This document shows positions 22,734 through 35,658 of a DNA stretch of 64,000 nucleotides, piece after piece. A program made the position numbers and the translations under genes. The notes under the pieces are model-generated. The model had not been told where the DNA came from, searched no databases, and saw only the letters and a list, made by a program, of their open reading frames with translations. This stretch comes from Entomortierella parvispora. Its lineage: Eukaryota > Mortierellomycota > Mortierellomycetes > Mortierellales > Mortierellaceae. Every line of letters begins with the position of its first letter. The first letter of the stretch is position 1. The DNA lies in contig OY752143.1 in assembly GCA_963573315.1 (NCBI GenBank), forward strand, positions 1,488,001 to 1,552,000, read 5' to 3'.

Positions 22734-23897
22734 GCGTGTGTATGTATGGGCGTGAATGTTTAGGCAGGGGTCATTAAAAAAAAACTGCAGTTCCGCTGAG
22801 AGGAGGATGAGGCGGAACTTAAGACAGGTGGGAGGAATGGAGGAATGAGAAGTGGAAAGGATGATTAAGAGAATGAGAGACGAAGAGAAGAAGAACAAGA
22901 GGCGGAGGGGTGGTGTTTATCAAGAGAATCCAGGGATCAAAAATGATCTCTGGAGACAATTATCGGACGCAGGAAAGCTTCCTTTGTTTCCAGGAACAAG
23001 AATCAAGAACCAGGGAATCAAACGGTGCCGTTACCCAGCATCAACGTTCTGGGTCGTTGACAGCGGGGAAAGAATAAATTATTTTCACGCTGGTTTTTAG
23101 CGTTCAGGTACCGCATGGAGAGACGAAGGAGGGACAATTTGCCCATCGCTTGCTGCAGAGTGGCAGCACTGCAGCAGAGAACCAAGTTCATTCTACGCCA
23201 CCTTTTGGCCTATTTTTATTTTTATCAATTTGCTCCCTGTGCGACACTTGCCTTGTCCCAAGGGAATTGAACTGTTTCGTGGATGGCCACTTTTACTTTG
23301 TCTTGCTTTGCCTCTTTGCTGTACGTCCGGGAGAAAAGAAAAGTGGTTTTGATGAGGTGCAGTGCAATCAAGAACGTGCAAGGGCGCCAGCGATGAACAA
23401 AAACAGAGGCAGAGTGAGCCCGAGAAAGAGCATGCTCTTTTGAGCGAAAAGAGACCCAGGGGCGGGGCGAACAGACCAGCACGAGTGTGTTGCCAGTTGC
23501 CAGTTGCCACCAAAAGGAAAAAAGAAAAAGCCACTTCACGTGACTTCATTCCTCGCTGTACTTAGCTCGCCAGCAGCCGCACGGCGATGATAGGGGGAGA
23601 GGGCGGCGGTCAAAGAAAAAAAAAAACTCTTTCGCCTTTTCTTTCTGCTCTTCACCCACCCCTTTTGCCATCATCTCTTCTTCATCCATCCCTTCGCCTC
23701 CATATCATTGTGCCTCCCCTATCCCCTTCTTTTGTTGCCGCCCGCCCTTGCGTCCTTTCCTGGCCCCCTCTTCCTCTTTCTGCCCACAGTCGTCCTTCTG
23801 TTGTGGCAGCATTGACCAGAGAATCCTGCCAGCTCAGCTATACCCTCTCCCCTCTTTGTCTGTCCGCAAATAACCTTTCTTTTTACATCTCGGCATA
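22619..23897. promoter_or_regulatory. Divergent promoter of the glucanase and sugar-nucleotide transporter
   Basis: 1.28 kb between two starts. It contains a (GT)15 tract at 22701-22731 just upstream of the glucanase, a TCACGTGA palindrome at 23536-23543, and a long CT-rich leader from about 23620 to the transporter ATG. No additional gene seen. Confidence 0.5.
22701..22731. repeat. (GT)n microsatellite
   Basis: About 15 GT units in the 5' flank of the glucanase gene. Confidence 0.9.
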
Positions 23898-25197
23898 ATG
23901 TCCGCCGTCATGCCATCTGTGGGAGGGATCCCTCTCAAGTACATTTCGCTCATCGTCCTCGCTGTCCAGAACTCATGCCTTATCATCGTCATGGCCCTTG
24001 CCCAGGGGCCCGGTCGCAAGGTCTTTTATTCATCCACCGCCGTTTTCATCAATGAGCTCGTCAAGCTGGTTGTCTGCACTGCCATGACCATCCGACAGAC
24101 GATTCAGGAGACTGGTCGATTCTACCCTCAAGATTTCTTGAACGAGGTGTTTGGAGGGGATGCCTGGAAGTTGGCTATTCCTGCGATGCTTTATGCTATC
24201 CAGAACAACCTCCAATATGTAGCATCGCATGCTCTGGATCCTTCTACTTTCCAGGTCACCTACCAGCTCAAGATTCTTACTACCGCCCTGTTCTCGGTCA
24301 TGCTTTTGAACCGATCTCTGCCAGCGCTCAAGTGGATGTCCCTTGTCATGCTCACTGCAGGAATTGCCCTTGTCAGTCTGGAAGAATCCAACAACAGACA
24401 CGGATCCAAACAGACCGCTGCTGATCAGGGCACTGATGGAGCTCTCACTGGTTTGTTGCAAGAGGAGCAAAGGAATGCCGCTATCAGCAGTGCCCCGACG
24501 AACGATCGCCCCGAAGTCTTTGTTGGTCTTTTGGCGGTCTTGGTGGCCTGTCTCCTCTCAGGATTGGCGGGTGTTTACTTTGAGAAGATCTTGAAAAACA
24601 CTCAGGCATCCATCTGGCTCAGGAACATTCAGTTGTCGTTCTTCTCTTTGCCCTTTTCCTTGTTGGCTGTCTACCTGAAGGATGGCGAGGGAGTGACCGA
24701 GCAAGGATTCTTTGCAGGATACGATATGTTGGTTATCGCTGCAATTGCCTGTCAATCAGCAGGAGGATTGATTGTAGCCGTAGTCGTCAAATACGCCGAC
24801 AATATTCTGAAAGGATTCGCCACCAGCATTTCGATTGTGATCAGTGCGATTGCCAGTGTGGCTCTCTTTGGATCCAAGATTGGCAGTGTTTTCTTGCTCG
24901 GCACCACCCTTGTTCTTGGAGCAACCTACCTTTACTCTCTTCCTGACAAGCCCGTTGTGAAGTAAGAATTCTATACATCGTTTGCTGTGAATCACAGGTT
25001 TTTATTTCAAAATGAGAATTGTAAAACTTAGCATCTTTTTTTTTGTTCATAGATATGTTGATCTGGGCAGCCAGTTGGACTCTTTCCACGCTGAGGAGGG
25101 TCGGATGGGGTCGCCACGCCAAGGGAGCAACGACAGCCTGACAACACCTACGTCCAATGGACCTTCTGTCCGCCTGGACCGGATTAGGGGGCCATGA
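23898..25197 (+). CDS. UDP-galactose/UDP-GlcNAc-type nucleotide sugar transporter (SLC35A family)
   Basis: Golgi antiporter bringing a nucleotide sugar into the lumen. Exons 23898-24961 and 25053-25197, joined in phase 2 across GTAAGA and TTCATAG, 402 residues. Without splicing the frame stops after PVVK; the second exon adds a Ser-rich cytosolic tail ending RIRGP. About ten membrane segments are visible. Family stretches: VQNSCLIIVMALA in the first segment, YAIQNNLQYVASHALDPSTFQVTYQLKI (given here only as a landmark at about residues 99-127), GLAGVYFEKILK, and KYADNILKGFATSISIV near the end. These fit the SLC35A2/A3 group; which sugar is carried cannot be told from sequence. A galactosyltransferase-type gene lies just downstream. 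Confidence 0.88.
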
Positions 25198-26033
25198 GTT
25201 AGGGATATCCGTCCATTGAAAGTACAATACTATACATAAATGCATTTTTTTTATTCTACTCAGTATGTCCATCCAGTGCAGACGACGATCACAACGAATG
25301 ACCTAATAATGTAAAACGTGGGAGGGGGAGAGAGCCGAAAATCACCCGAACAGAAGAAGATATATTTTCTTCCTTGCGTGCGGACAGTGCAGACGGTGCA
25401 GACAGCAAGTAAGGAGCTATTTTCAGAACAGGCAGCGGTAACGGCAGCGGCAGCAGCAGGGTGTTGATACGAGGGACGAGGGAGCGGAGGGACAGAAGGA
25501 CGACAGTGATTTGACAGTGCCCTGGAGATTGGGTTGTTTGTGCTTTTGTGCATTTGTGTCCGGTTGGACAGTCGGCAGAAAACGCAAAATTGGATTGGGC
25601 GTGTGTGTACGCCCAGCAGGAGGAGGGAGGCACTCAGGCACACACCCAGGCACACACACCCAGGCGCACCCACACCCAGGCACACAGAAAAGAGCGTTAT
25701 TATTACGATTGCTTGCGTGGTGTGTGTGCAGTCTCTCTCTGTCTCGCTCCTTCCCTCCTTCCCTCGGCTCATCCTCTCATCCCTCTTCATCCTTCCTCAT
25801 CCCCCCCCTGTCATAGTAAACCGCATTGTCGTTTGCAGTTTATCCCGTCTCCTGCTGCTCTTCTCTCCTGCCTGCTGCTCTCCTGCTCTGCACCGCCCAG
25901 CCTCGCTCTCGTTGCATCTTGTCGTCTTTTTGCCAACGCATCCCGGGTCTTGCAGGATCAATTCAAATCCTCATCCGCGACCACGCCCCGTCCCTTTCCC
26001 TCTGTCCTCTTCTCACGGACCACAGTGTGCAAG
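25198..26033. other. Intergenic with CACACCCAGG-type repeats
   Basis: Contains an imperfect repeat of the CACACCCAGG type at about 25636-25690 and a CT-rich leader from 25730 to the GT31 start. A plus-strand frame runs into the GT31 gene in frame from 25548, but it is repeat-derived and unlikely to be translated. Confidence 0.45.
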
Positions 26034-28930
26034 ATGCTCTCGACTCCACCGAGGCCTCTCTCGAACCAACTCATCATCAACACCCATAATCTATCCCAGG
26101 CTCATAACCGCGGCTCTCCTCGATCCGCCAATGCCAGCAGCGGCGTCCATGCCTTCAAGGATTCAATGAGACCCCCCATCGAAAAAAGACTCTCCTATGG
26201 ACCCTCAAACCTAGGACCAAATGCTCATGGGAATCAGCACAGTATGGGCAATGGCAACGGATTCATCCCCTCGCCAAAGACAGGAGGCGTCGGCCACCAT
26301 GCCAACGGCGGATTTCATTTCGGTCATCCTCAGCGATCTCGCCAAAGCTTGGCCTTGACGCTCTTGCGAATCCTTGCGGGCGCACCTGGGTTCCTTGGAT
26401 TGATGTACAGTCTCAATGTCGCCTGGGAGAACAAGCTGGATGGATTTCAACGCCCAAGGCGCGCAGGGGATGCAGTGGCTGGTTCAGGCATGGACCTTCC
26501 ACTGACGAGATCAGACTTTTGGGTAGCATCAATGTAAGTATTTCTGAATCCAATGGCACAACACAACACAACTGACTGAACCGATGCGACCCCATAGATA
26601 AAGACGCTCACCGCCTTCTATTGCTTTCATCTCTATTTTTCTTTAGGTGGGCAAGTAGACAGCATATGACGTTTTTCTGCAGCAGCTTTCAAACGGCGTT
26701 AAACCGGGGACAAACATTGGCAATATCCGGTGCTAATGATTTTCTCTCTCCCTTTCTATTTCTGTCTCTTGTGCTGTACCAAAATAGTGCGCTCTTTCAG
26801 CTTACTGGGCTTTCTTGCTTACAACGGCATTGATCCAACGTCTGTTGCAGTCATATCGTCCTCCTAATGTTGTCCTCAGGATCGCGCTGGCGCATCTTGC
26901 GAGTTGGATCTGTATCGGCACCATTATCCAGTCCAGACCGGCAACAGAGCCAACCCGGCCCTGGGTCATTATCACGTTTATCCAAGCCTTGCTCATCTTT
27001 GCCATTGTGTACTTGCCATGGTTGAGATCCTATATGCAGGCCGCTGGATTCCCCCCCTTGTCCGAAAAGCTCGTGAGCCACCCGTTAGAAGATGGATTCA
27101 TGGGCAAGGAAATTGGAGGACGATCGGCCACCAGGTACTTGGTCCTGCCATTGATTTTGGTTGGTCTTTGCTCATGGATGTTGATTATTACCCGTGGACA
27201 GGCAGACGGATTCAAAGGAAGGATGCCGGGAGGAGGAAGAGGAGGCGAAAATTCGGAAAACGCTGTCGCTGGCACGCCCTTGTCGGGCTTTAGTAGCGAC
27301 AGCGTGGCCCCGGCTGCGCCAAGACTTCCAGGATCTCGTATTGTCATCTCTGTGATTGTCCTCTCCTCGGCCACCCCACAAGGTCGCGCCAACCGACAGC
27401 TGTTCCGCGAAACGACTTTGAAGCTTTTCCCTAGCCCTCGTAACCAGGCAGCATTGGTCCAATACCGTTTCGTAATCGGACACCCGCCTGAAGCAGCATT
27501 GGCGGATATTCATCGAGAGCACGATTTGACAGACGACCTTCTGATTGTCGAGGATGCACCCGATACACCAGATGGCAAGAGTCAGAAATTGTACAAAGCT
27601 ATCGAGTGGGCGAACGCACTTGACTTTGATTACCTTGTCAAGACGGATGATGATGTGCTTGTACGGATGGACATCCTCAGTGGAGAACTCTTCAAGCTCG
27701 GTCCTAAAAGCTTCTTCTGGAAAGGTCTTGTATTCAAGTAAGTTCAACATCGAATATCGCCACCAATTCTAACTTTTTGATGTCATTAACAGAGTCTAAA
27801 ATCTTGTTGCTTGTAGAAATGTCCCCAATACTCGTTTGGATGACATGGATTTGAAAGAGATGCCAAAATTCACGGATGGCACCCTCACAACGCTCTCCCG
27901 CGACATTGTCCGACTCTTGGCGCAGCCCGCCCCACGATATATGCTTGCGAGTAGTGCCCAGTCACTCGGCATCTGGCTTCACGGTTATGGCATCGAACCC
28001 ATCCACGACATTCGTATCCAACCGGGTGCTTTTGTCTGCGAAGAGAACCTAATTGCGAAGCATTTTGATAATGAGCCTAGTGTGATGCGTCAACCTCATG
28101 AGGATCCTCGTACAATGGTAGATCGGATCAACAGGATCCGATCCGAACTCAAGGCCAACAAAGACAACCCTTCGTTCGAGACCAACCTGACGATTTGCGA
28201 TGAAAGGATTCAAAGGCGGTGTGCGCTCTGTTACAGATGTACAAAGCGTGCCGCCAACTGGAAGCACATGGGCTTTGACTGCAAGCCCGGTGGAGTGGTC
28301 GTCGGCGACAAGTACCGGAAACCAGAAATGTTGGATGCCAAACAAATGGACGAGTTGTTGAACAGACCTTCAACAGGGATTTCGGATGAGTTGGATATCA
28401 TCCCCTTGAGAGATTCGAGGCCCGAGGCACGGCAGCGTCAACAGCAACTGCAGCAACAGGAGGAGCAACCGCAACGGGAATCGGAATCGGAGCAACTGAA
28501 ACAATTGGACGCTGCTGGAGAAGACGATGACGAGGAGGATGGGGATTCGTCCTCTGCGGAAGATGATAATGTGCAAGGCTCAGCGGACGGAAGTGACGAA
28601 ATGGGAGATGATGAAACTCCTGTCACCGATGACTCCACCGCGGAAGAAGACACCATTGGCGAAGGTGAAGGACGACAAGTGTCTGAAAATGAAGATGAGG
28701 ACGCAGGCCAGGGATCTGGAGGAGATCAGACGGGCAGTGGTGGCGATGGATTGGAGTCTTCAGAAGATCATGGTTCGCAGGATGAATCTGAAATCCATAT
28801 TTCCGACAAGGAGTTTGACTACTTGGACCGTCGTCAGGATAACGGAGGAAGCGATGTCGTGCCTCCCGTGGTCAAGAAGTCATTGTCGGGATCAAAATCA
28901 ACCCCGAAAAAGAAAACTGGCCGGTCATAG
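26034..28930 (+). CDS. GT31-type glycosyltransferase with multi-pass N-terminus and acidic tail
   Basis: Probable beta-1,3-hexosyl (galactosyl-type) transferase of the secretory pathway. Exons: 26034-26533, 26647-26729, 26801-27737 and 27817-28930, GT-AG, all in phase, 877 residues. Residues 1-105 are low-complexity. Several hydrophobic segments follow (around residues 110-135, 182-205, 220-240, 252-275 and 300-320), unlike the single anchor of most GT31 enzymes. The catalytic domain begins at RIVISVIVLSSATPQGRANRQLFRET (landmark, about residue 370) and contains the metal-binding DDD motif at 477-479 (LVKTDDDVLV), then KNVPNTRLDD and SLGIWLHGYGIEPIHDIR. The last 220 residues are Gln- and then Asp/Glu-rich. 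The middle exon and its 3' acceptor at 26800 were chosen because only this combination keeps the frame open. Confidence 0.78.
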
Positions 28931-30310
28931 AGGAATCCCTAGTTCTCGTCATAGGTGTTAACGTCGTGAGTGAGAAGACTCTGTGTGCTAGATTTCGATT
29001 CTATACCAATTCTCCATTGCATTTCCTATCTCTTTGTCTCTCCCCTCTCTCTTGTTTTTGAATTTCTCCATCTCTTTCTTATTTATCGATTAATTATTCT
29101 TTTACTCTTGCCACTTTCACGGCACAAAAGTATTTTCCAAATATATTCAATGGTATGCCCCCAAACATCATCTTCAGAGAGAGAGACCACCTCTTGTACG
29201 CCTAGATTTGATAGTCGCCTTAGAGATGAGATCCCTCACTCTGACCAGTGGCAACACCTTTTGAGGTCAGATCAGAAGGACACCAAGGGGATTTGTCGAG
29301 TGTTCTATCTGTGCTGTGTTCTGTCTCTGCCAAGAAGAAGATATTCATGGAGGAGAAAAGTAGTTGAACCTGCAAAATCAACAGATCCAATTGAATTGGA
29401 CCAAGATCCCCACGTTGCGTCTCAAATGTTTGTTTGTTGTTGCACAACCCTTCACCAGGAGTTTGTTTGTGTCGCGAGGACCTCAGTGGGAAGCACGTTT
29501 TCGTGTCGCCTCCCCTCCAGATCAACGCTGTTCAGCTGAGCCTGAGAAGAGCGTAACAAAGACGCCTTGATCATGCCATGTATCAAATGGCAAGTCACTG
29601 TAAACCACGAAAGGTATGGCAGGTGAAACACGCTATCTGCGAGATCTCAATATCAATGCAGTGGTCATCGTCTCCATTGCTGTTTCAGTTCACGCACAGT
29701 CTGCCCTCTGTCGATCTTTTGTGAGCAAAAAGGACGCGTCTTCTGATTGCTCTACTACGGAAATGACCCTGTGTAGATGATCCAGAAGAGGGGTGTTTCC
29801 TTCTCAACAAATAGACAAATGCTGGCCCAGAAACCTTCAGCTTCAGCCCATCAAAAAAAAAAAAAAATCGAATAAACATCCGAGGTTGCAAAAATTCAAC
29901 TGAGACTGGACAGAAGATAGGAATATCTTCAGGTACATCGCATGCTGCAAAGTCGTTGTACCGACTGACTCGATTTGTTTGTTTGGTAGGTGTCATAAGT
30001 ACTGGTGAGGACTCAGGATGCAAGGCCAACAGTCGCAACTGTGATCTCAAAACACAGTTTTTTCTGTCCTCCCTTAATTAATGATGGTAACGGCAAAAAA
30101 AAAAAAAAAAAAAAATACCAATTGCATTTTTAGTAACGACCCACAAAGCCCTTTCTTAAAAAGAACTTCACTTCCTCCTTTTCTTTAGTTTTGTCTTGTT
30201 ATTTATTTTCGTTCAAAGCGTTCAGGAATTAATGACAAAAAAAAAAAAAAAAAAAAAAGAAAAAAAAGAGAGACATGATAACATGAGTATGAACATGATC
30301 GATTTCCTAA
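28931..30310. other. Intergenic with three A-homopolymers
   Basis: No gene found. A runs of 14, 21 and 22 nt lie at 29853-29866, 30095-30115 and 30237-30258. The left part should be the GT31 3' UTR (AT-rich from 29030), the right part the 3' side of the minus-strand gene. Confidence 0.45.
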
Positions 30311-33300
30311 TCATACAATAACTGCCAACTGCTGCAATTCCAACAATTGGTCGCCCAAGCGCCGTTGGAGTCCCTTCAAATGTCCTAGCAAACCGGGGAT
30401 AACTTCAACCGAGAATCGAACGTGGTCTTGTTCCCCGTGCTTGAACATGTACTGCCGTGCGACATCCGACCCTAATCCTTCCATCAAAATGTCCTTCAGT
30501 ACTTGCATGTGTCGATCTGAGGGAATGGGTGTGATCACACCCACAGATGGAGAAAGACCTCCCCCCGTACTCGATGAAGAAGGCTGTCGTCGGCTATAAC
30601 TCTCATAGTCATCGTCCTCGTCATCTTCATGGTCATCATCATCACCATCGTCGTTATTTCCATAGCGAGCCATGCGAGCGTGTCTTGCCACATTGGATGA
30701 TCCAGCCGCTGTAGGTCCATGGTTGTAAGTGTGGCGATGGCGATACTTTTGATATCGACGGAAAGATGCTTCCATGTCCTCAGGAGTACTGTACCCACTA
30801 CCGAATCCCTTAGATGGCTGAGTGGGTCTTGGGGGCGACTGGAGACCCACTGGCAATGGGGTCACCGGACTGGCGGACCGTCCACTCAGTCCTGAAGAGC
30901 TAATCTGACTCTCCTTGGCCAATGTTGTCGCCTCCGTCTTCCTCCTCCAAGACTTTGGTGACAATGGATTCGGAAACCTTCCAATTGCGGTCCCTTCCAC
31001 TGCGGCTTCAATGTCGATCTTCAACAGGCGATTTCTGTTTTTTTGTTTGGGTGTTTCTTCTTCCTCTTCCACGGCGGTAATGCAGCTATCTTCATCCATG
31101 GATCCTGCAAGGGTTGTACCTGTGAGACTGGACGATTGAGAAAGGGTTCTGGACTGAGCTGTCAACGAAGTTGTCCGGATGGGGATTGCAGCTGGCGCTG
31201 CGGACTGTACATGGACTGACTGTTGCTGCTCCTGATTAGGGGATGATGTAGGTGCTGGCGGTGCTGCAACGGTCGAGAAGGCTGGTCTGCGGGACCTACT
31301 CTCCTTGGATGTCTTAGCCTCTGCTTGAACCCCTTTTCCTGAGACGAGTGAAAGCGGTCCAGCCGCAAGCACACTCATTTGTGATGGTTGTTGTGGTTGC
31401 CCGTTGGCGGATTTGTTGCCTGTGAGCGCTGTAGGTGAGGACGCTGCAGTCGTCATCGTATTACTTGTCTGAGCAATCTCCCCCAGATCAATAATCACCT
31501 CCGCTTGCTCCCAATCCCGCTGGAAGAGCTTTGATAAGTCTTGATGCTTCTTCGGGTTCCTGGCCTTCAAGGACGAGGACGCCAGCCGAAGGGAGGCTCT
31601 CAGGTTCTTAAGATCTGTTGAAGAGAATAGTAAAAAAGGTTATTTAGTATGTAATGCGCCCATAGCCTACAGGCAGGACCTTCTTTCTTTTCATTTCTCT
31701 TACCTTCAATCTGCGACGCAAAGTCTTTGATATTGTAGATATCCATCTGGAGCGAGACTTGACTTTCAACCACCTGGGAAGGCACACTGATGTCCGAAGA
31801 TCCGATGTCAAAGTCCTCATCCCAGTTCTCACTGGGGGCAGACGACATCTTGAAGAATCCCGCAGGTAGGTTCTCCGCCGGTAGGGACAGACAGCGTTGA
31901 CGACCCCTCAGGCTGTTCAACGCCACATTAGACGGCTTTTTGTTGTACGTCTTGGATGAACTGCCACCACCAGTGGCCGTGAGGGGCAAGGTCACGGTCG
32001 AGTACGATGTCGGGCGCTGCATCTCGGCAGAGTACATTGGACTGGATGAGGGAGCCCCATTATCTGACTGAATATCCCAATCCTCATCTTCATCTTCATC
32101 TTCTTCCTCGCTGTGCCGGAGTCGATCGTCCTCATCATCCGTTTGAATAAAAGCTTGCGCTTGGGGTCGGACCATCTCTGGCTCTTGGTCGTGAGCAAGT
32201 TGCTGCTGCTGCTGACGATTTATCCGAAGAGCTTGATTTCCGGTCTGAAAAGCTTCATAATCCTTGTATCCTTCCAAGCTGGCGACAGCTTGCTGTCTGG
32301 CGATCGCCTTCATGTTTTCCTTGGCAACGCGTGATGATGACCCTCCTCTGGCCCCATGATGGGGGGTATGATGGTGATGGTGATGGTTATTGTAGTCTTG
32401 AAACGACACCCTCTGGGATCCTTCAATGGTTCGTCGAGGGTCTTCCTCATCATCTGCATCCGATAACGACTGGTTCCCTTCCGAGATATCTGTTCCGCTT
32501 AGACTCGACGCCATTGGTACTCCTAAATGATCTGCGGGCGAAGGTTGTCGCGTATGTTCCATTGAGGTCTCCGTGGAGGTAGTCTTCACTGGTGATTCTG
32601 TCATGTTCTCTGGAGGGCGATCGTGATCCGGATCCTGTAAACATCGTCTGTTCAACCCGGACGGTTTTGACCAATGAAAGATGGTCGAGTCATTCCATAT
32701 CCGTCTAAGCCTACTGGCCTCCTTGAGTTGGTGTTTTTGGGGATACCACGACGATGGGCTCGAAAGAGGTGGTTGTGGAGTCCCTGATCTTGACCCTGAC
32801 GAGGCTGATGAAAAAGGACCATGTGTGTCCATCGTCGGAGAATTGAGGTAACAGAGGCATCGAGGTTGTGGTTTTTGCTCCTTGACCTTTTTCTTTTTTG
32901 GAGATCGAAAGGGGTTACCATAATAGCTCTCGCTATCAGACCCTTGGTTGTACGAACCCGTCGACAGCGAGAGAGAGACAGTGGAGTATGAGGAGAGTCG
33001 GGAGGACATGGACTCTGAAGTCGTGATGGTCTGTCGCCAAGACTCCATGCTAGTTGAAGGCGCAAGCTCCTCGTGGTGCTCCAGGAGGATCTTGTCTGGT
33101 CGAACAACGAGTGGATGGATTGTCGTTGGCGGAAAGATGTAATTGGGCCCAGTGGAGGGTGAAGTATGGATCTGGCACCGTCGTGGTTTTTGCCGAAAGA
33201 GGCGGAAGCGTTTATGTACATTGCATTGCTGCTGAAAGATATGTGAGGGACACTGGGCTTGTTGGTGTAGGGATGGGTGCTGAGGATCGTCCCGGAGCTG

Positions 33301-33723
33301 AGAGCAGTTTAGGGGTGAGCATGGCACCGTTTCTTTGGCCTGGAGCGGTCGTGCAAAGACTTGACCTAGAGCAGAGGCTGTGCCGATGGCTCCAGAGGCA
33401 AAGACAAGCTTTTGGGGTCGAGTCACCACAGGCGAGCAGGGTGCAGAGACGGAAAAGGGACGAAGGCGAGGTCGAGTAAATGAGCCCAGGGGAGGGATGA
33501 GTGGGTCAGTAGGAGATGTCGAGGGAGTGGCGGGAACGGGAGAGGTAAATGTGGTTGCGTGGGTCCATTGGGTCGGGAGAGGTCGACGGAGTGGTACAAG
33601 GGAAGGTCGCCCAACGAAGAATCGAGGACGAGGTGATGAAGGTGAGGCCGACGACGAGGAGGAAGCAGAGGATACGGAAGGAGGACAAAAGAAGGAGAGA
33701 TCAGGAGTGGAGGAGAAGGACAT
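30311..33723 (-). CDS. Large low-complexity protein with WDEDF motif
   Basis: Exons 33723-31704 and 31614-30311, joined in phase 1 (GTAAGA donor, CAACAG acceptor), 1107 residues. Most of the protein is disordered: Ser/Pro-rich N-terminus, a His6 stretch (near 32370), Asp/Glu clusters and a Gln stretch. The probable core spans the splice: SENWDEDFDIG at about residue 630, then DIYNIKDFASQIEDLKNLRA and DWEQAEVIIDLGEIA. A second ordered part sits at the C-terminus (MQVLKDILMEGLGSDVARQY). The acidic WDEDF motif followed by an alpha-helical segment recalls Byr4/Bfa1-type mitotic-exit GAP scaffolds, but that is a weak guess. The region 33124-33360 reads unlike the rest and may hide an intron, so the N-terminal third is uncertain. 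Confidence 0.55.
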
Positions 33724-35003
33724 GGTCAGTGGCGTGTTCGAGATGGCGCGGACGCTGCGGTTGGCCCCGACACAAAGGCAACAGGCGCATGTAAGCGACG
33801 CGCGGGGCGTGCAGAAGAACGACAAAGGGCGACTTTGGGAGTGGTGCTGAAGCGTGTCTGGACTCCAAAGCACGCGTCAAGCAGAAAGAATGGGAAGAGT
33901 GAGCGAGTGAGTGAGTGGTCAATGGGTGAGTGGGTGAAAAGAGTCGGAGGGTCAAGAGAATTCACAGCAGGGCTGGCGATGGCAAAGCAAGAGTGTCGGA
34001 GTGAGAGCAGACGCGTTTCGGAGAAAACACGAGTAGGAGAAGGGACAGAAGGGATGGGAAGGACAGGTGGCGAGTTTTTGGACTGGGGGATGGATGATGG
34101 GGTGCGTGCTGCAAGAAGGGTTGCGAGAGAGAGAGAAGGAGAACGAGAAGGAGGACGAGAAGAGAGAAGGGCAGTGGAGTTTTGCTGTGGTGGGACAGGG
34201 AGGAGAGATTGCGGGTGGATGTGGATGGGTGGATGGGTGGAGGTGGTTGAAGCGAAAGGACAGCAGGACAGCAGGACAGCAGGACAATAAAAAAAGGAGG
34301 GAGACGCAAAAATAGTGGCGAGCTTGGGGTTGGATGGACTGTGCCGCGAGAAGGAGGGAGAAGAGAAGAAAAGGGAACGGAAAGGAAGAAAAGGAAGGAA
34401 CAGAGAGGAAAAGTAAAGCCCCCCTCTCCTTCCCTTCTCCTCTCCTCCTCCTCCTCCTCCCCCCCGGCTTAGTGAGTCGTCCCCAATCTCGATTCCGTGC
34501 ATCAACCCTCCATTGCATCCGTCCATTCGCAGGTTGTCTGCATTCAACGTGAGGTGGACGGTCGCGGGGTGGATTAGAACCGCGTGTCTGCTTTGTCACT
34601 CTCACCGCTGACTGCCTGTCGGCCCGTCGGTTCATACAACTCGAGTCATCCTCGACTCAGCAACCTCGTCGTCCCCTTTGGGTCACTGACTGGCGGGAAA
34701 GGGGGGGAGAAAGAGAGGGGGGAGCAAGAGGAAATAAAGACACTGAGCTGCCATTTGGTCCTCATGGCAGTGGGGATTGGTGGGACGACAGAGTGGGTAG
34801 GACAGGGTCAGCAAGGGCCATCTTCAATCGCGGGCAGGGACAGGACAAGGGGAGAAAGGAGGGGGAGAGAAGGAGACAGGATGAACGACAAGGATATTAG
34901 AGATGAAGATAGAGAGAGAGAGGAAAGAGGGCATTGATCGATCCAGGGCGACAGTATTCCTCTGTCTGGTCGGATCATCGCACACCCCCCTCCCACATAG
35001 TCG

Positions 35004-35006
<3 letters not shown>

Positions 35007-35045
<39 letters not shown>
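35007..35045. repeat. (AC)n microsatellite
   Basis: About 19 AC units, followed by an interrupted ATATACACACAC. Confidence 0.9.
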
Positions 35046-35056
<11 letters not shown>

Positions 35057-35623
35057 TTATCCATCTCCAGGGGGCGCTGTTGTTTTGTTCTACGATTGGC
35101 AGAGAGAGCCACATCCAGAGGAGAGCAGGATGCAGGGACGGGGTGTTGCAGTCACTTACCGAGCTGATCGCGCCAGAAGGCATTATGTAAAAGATATATT
35201 ATTGGAAAGAGGACCAAATCCTGGTTATGTGGAAATGTGTCGCCTGGAGCGTCAGCAGGATGGCGATGCTTCGGATAAAGGAGGAGAAGGAGGTTGTTGG
35301 AGTATATGGACGTGGTGAGTATGGGTATGGGTTGTGGAGAAGGAGGGGCGCCTCGAGGGCATAGGACTGTGCGGACGAATGGACAGGACAGGAGAGGCAA
35401 CGGCGAGGAGAGAATGACGATGGGTTAGGCAACGGCAGGCGGGAACGAAGGAAGGAATGGAGGCCGGTAAACATGAACTTGTGGGTGCAAAGGAAAAGGG
35501 GAGAAGGAGAAGGAGAAGAGAGAGCAGCGCAAAAAGGTGAAGGAATGAGGGAATGACCTCAGAGATGCCTTCAGGGGTTGTTGTGTGCCTGTCCATCCAT
35601 GCCTGTGTGTATTTTCTCTTTTG

Positions 35624-35658
35624 TGCGGTCTGCGGTCTGCGGTCTGCGGTCTGCGGTC
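35624..35658. repeat. Heptanucleotide tandem, five TGCGGTC units
   Basis: Five perfect head-to-tail copies of TGCGGTC, followed by one decayed copy. Confidence 0.9.

Noticed and set aside
25548-26033. Upstream extension of the GT31 gene
   Set aside because: The in-frame extension runs through CACACCCAGG-type repeats and a CT leader. The ATG at 26034 precedes the first plausible protein sequence.
34934-35190. Frames with long His-Thr repeats
   Set aside because: Direct translation of the (AC)n microsatellite.
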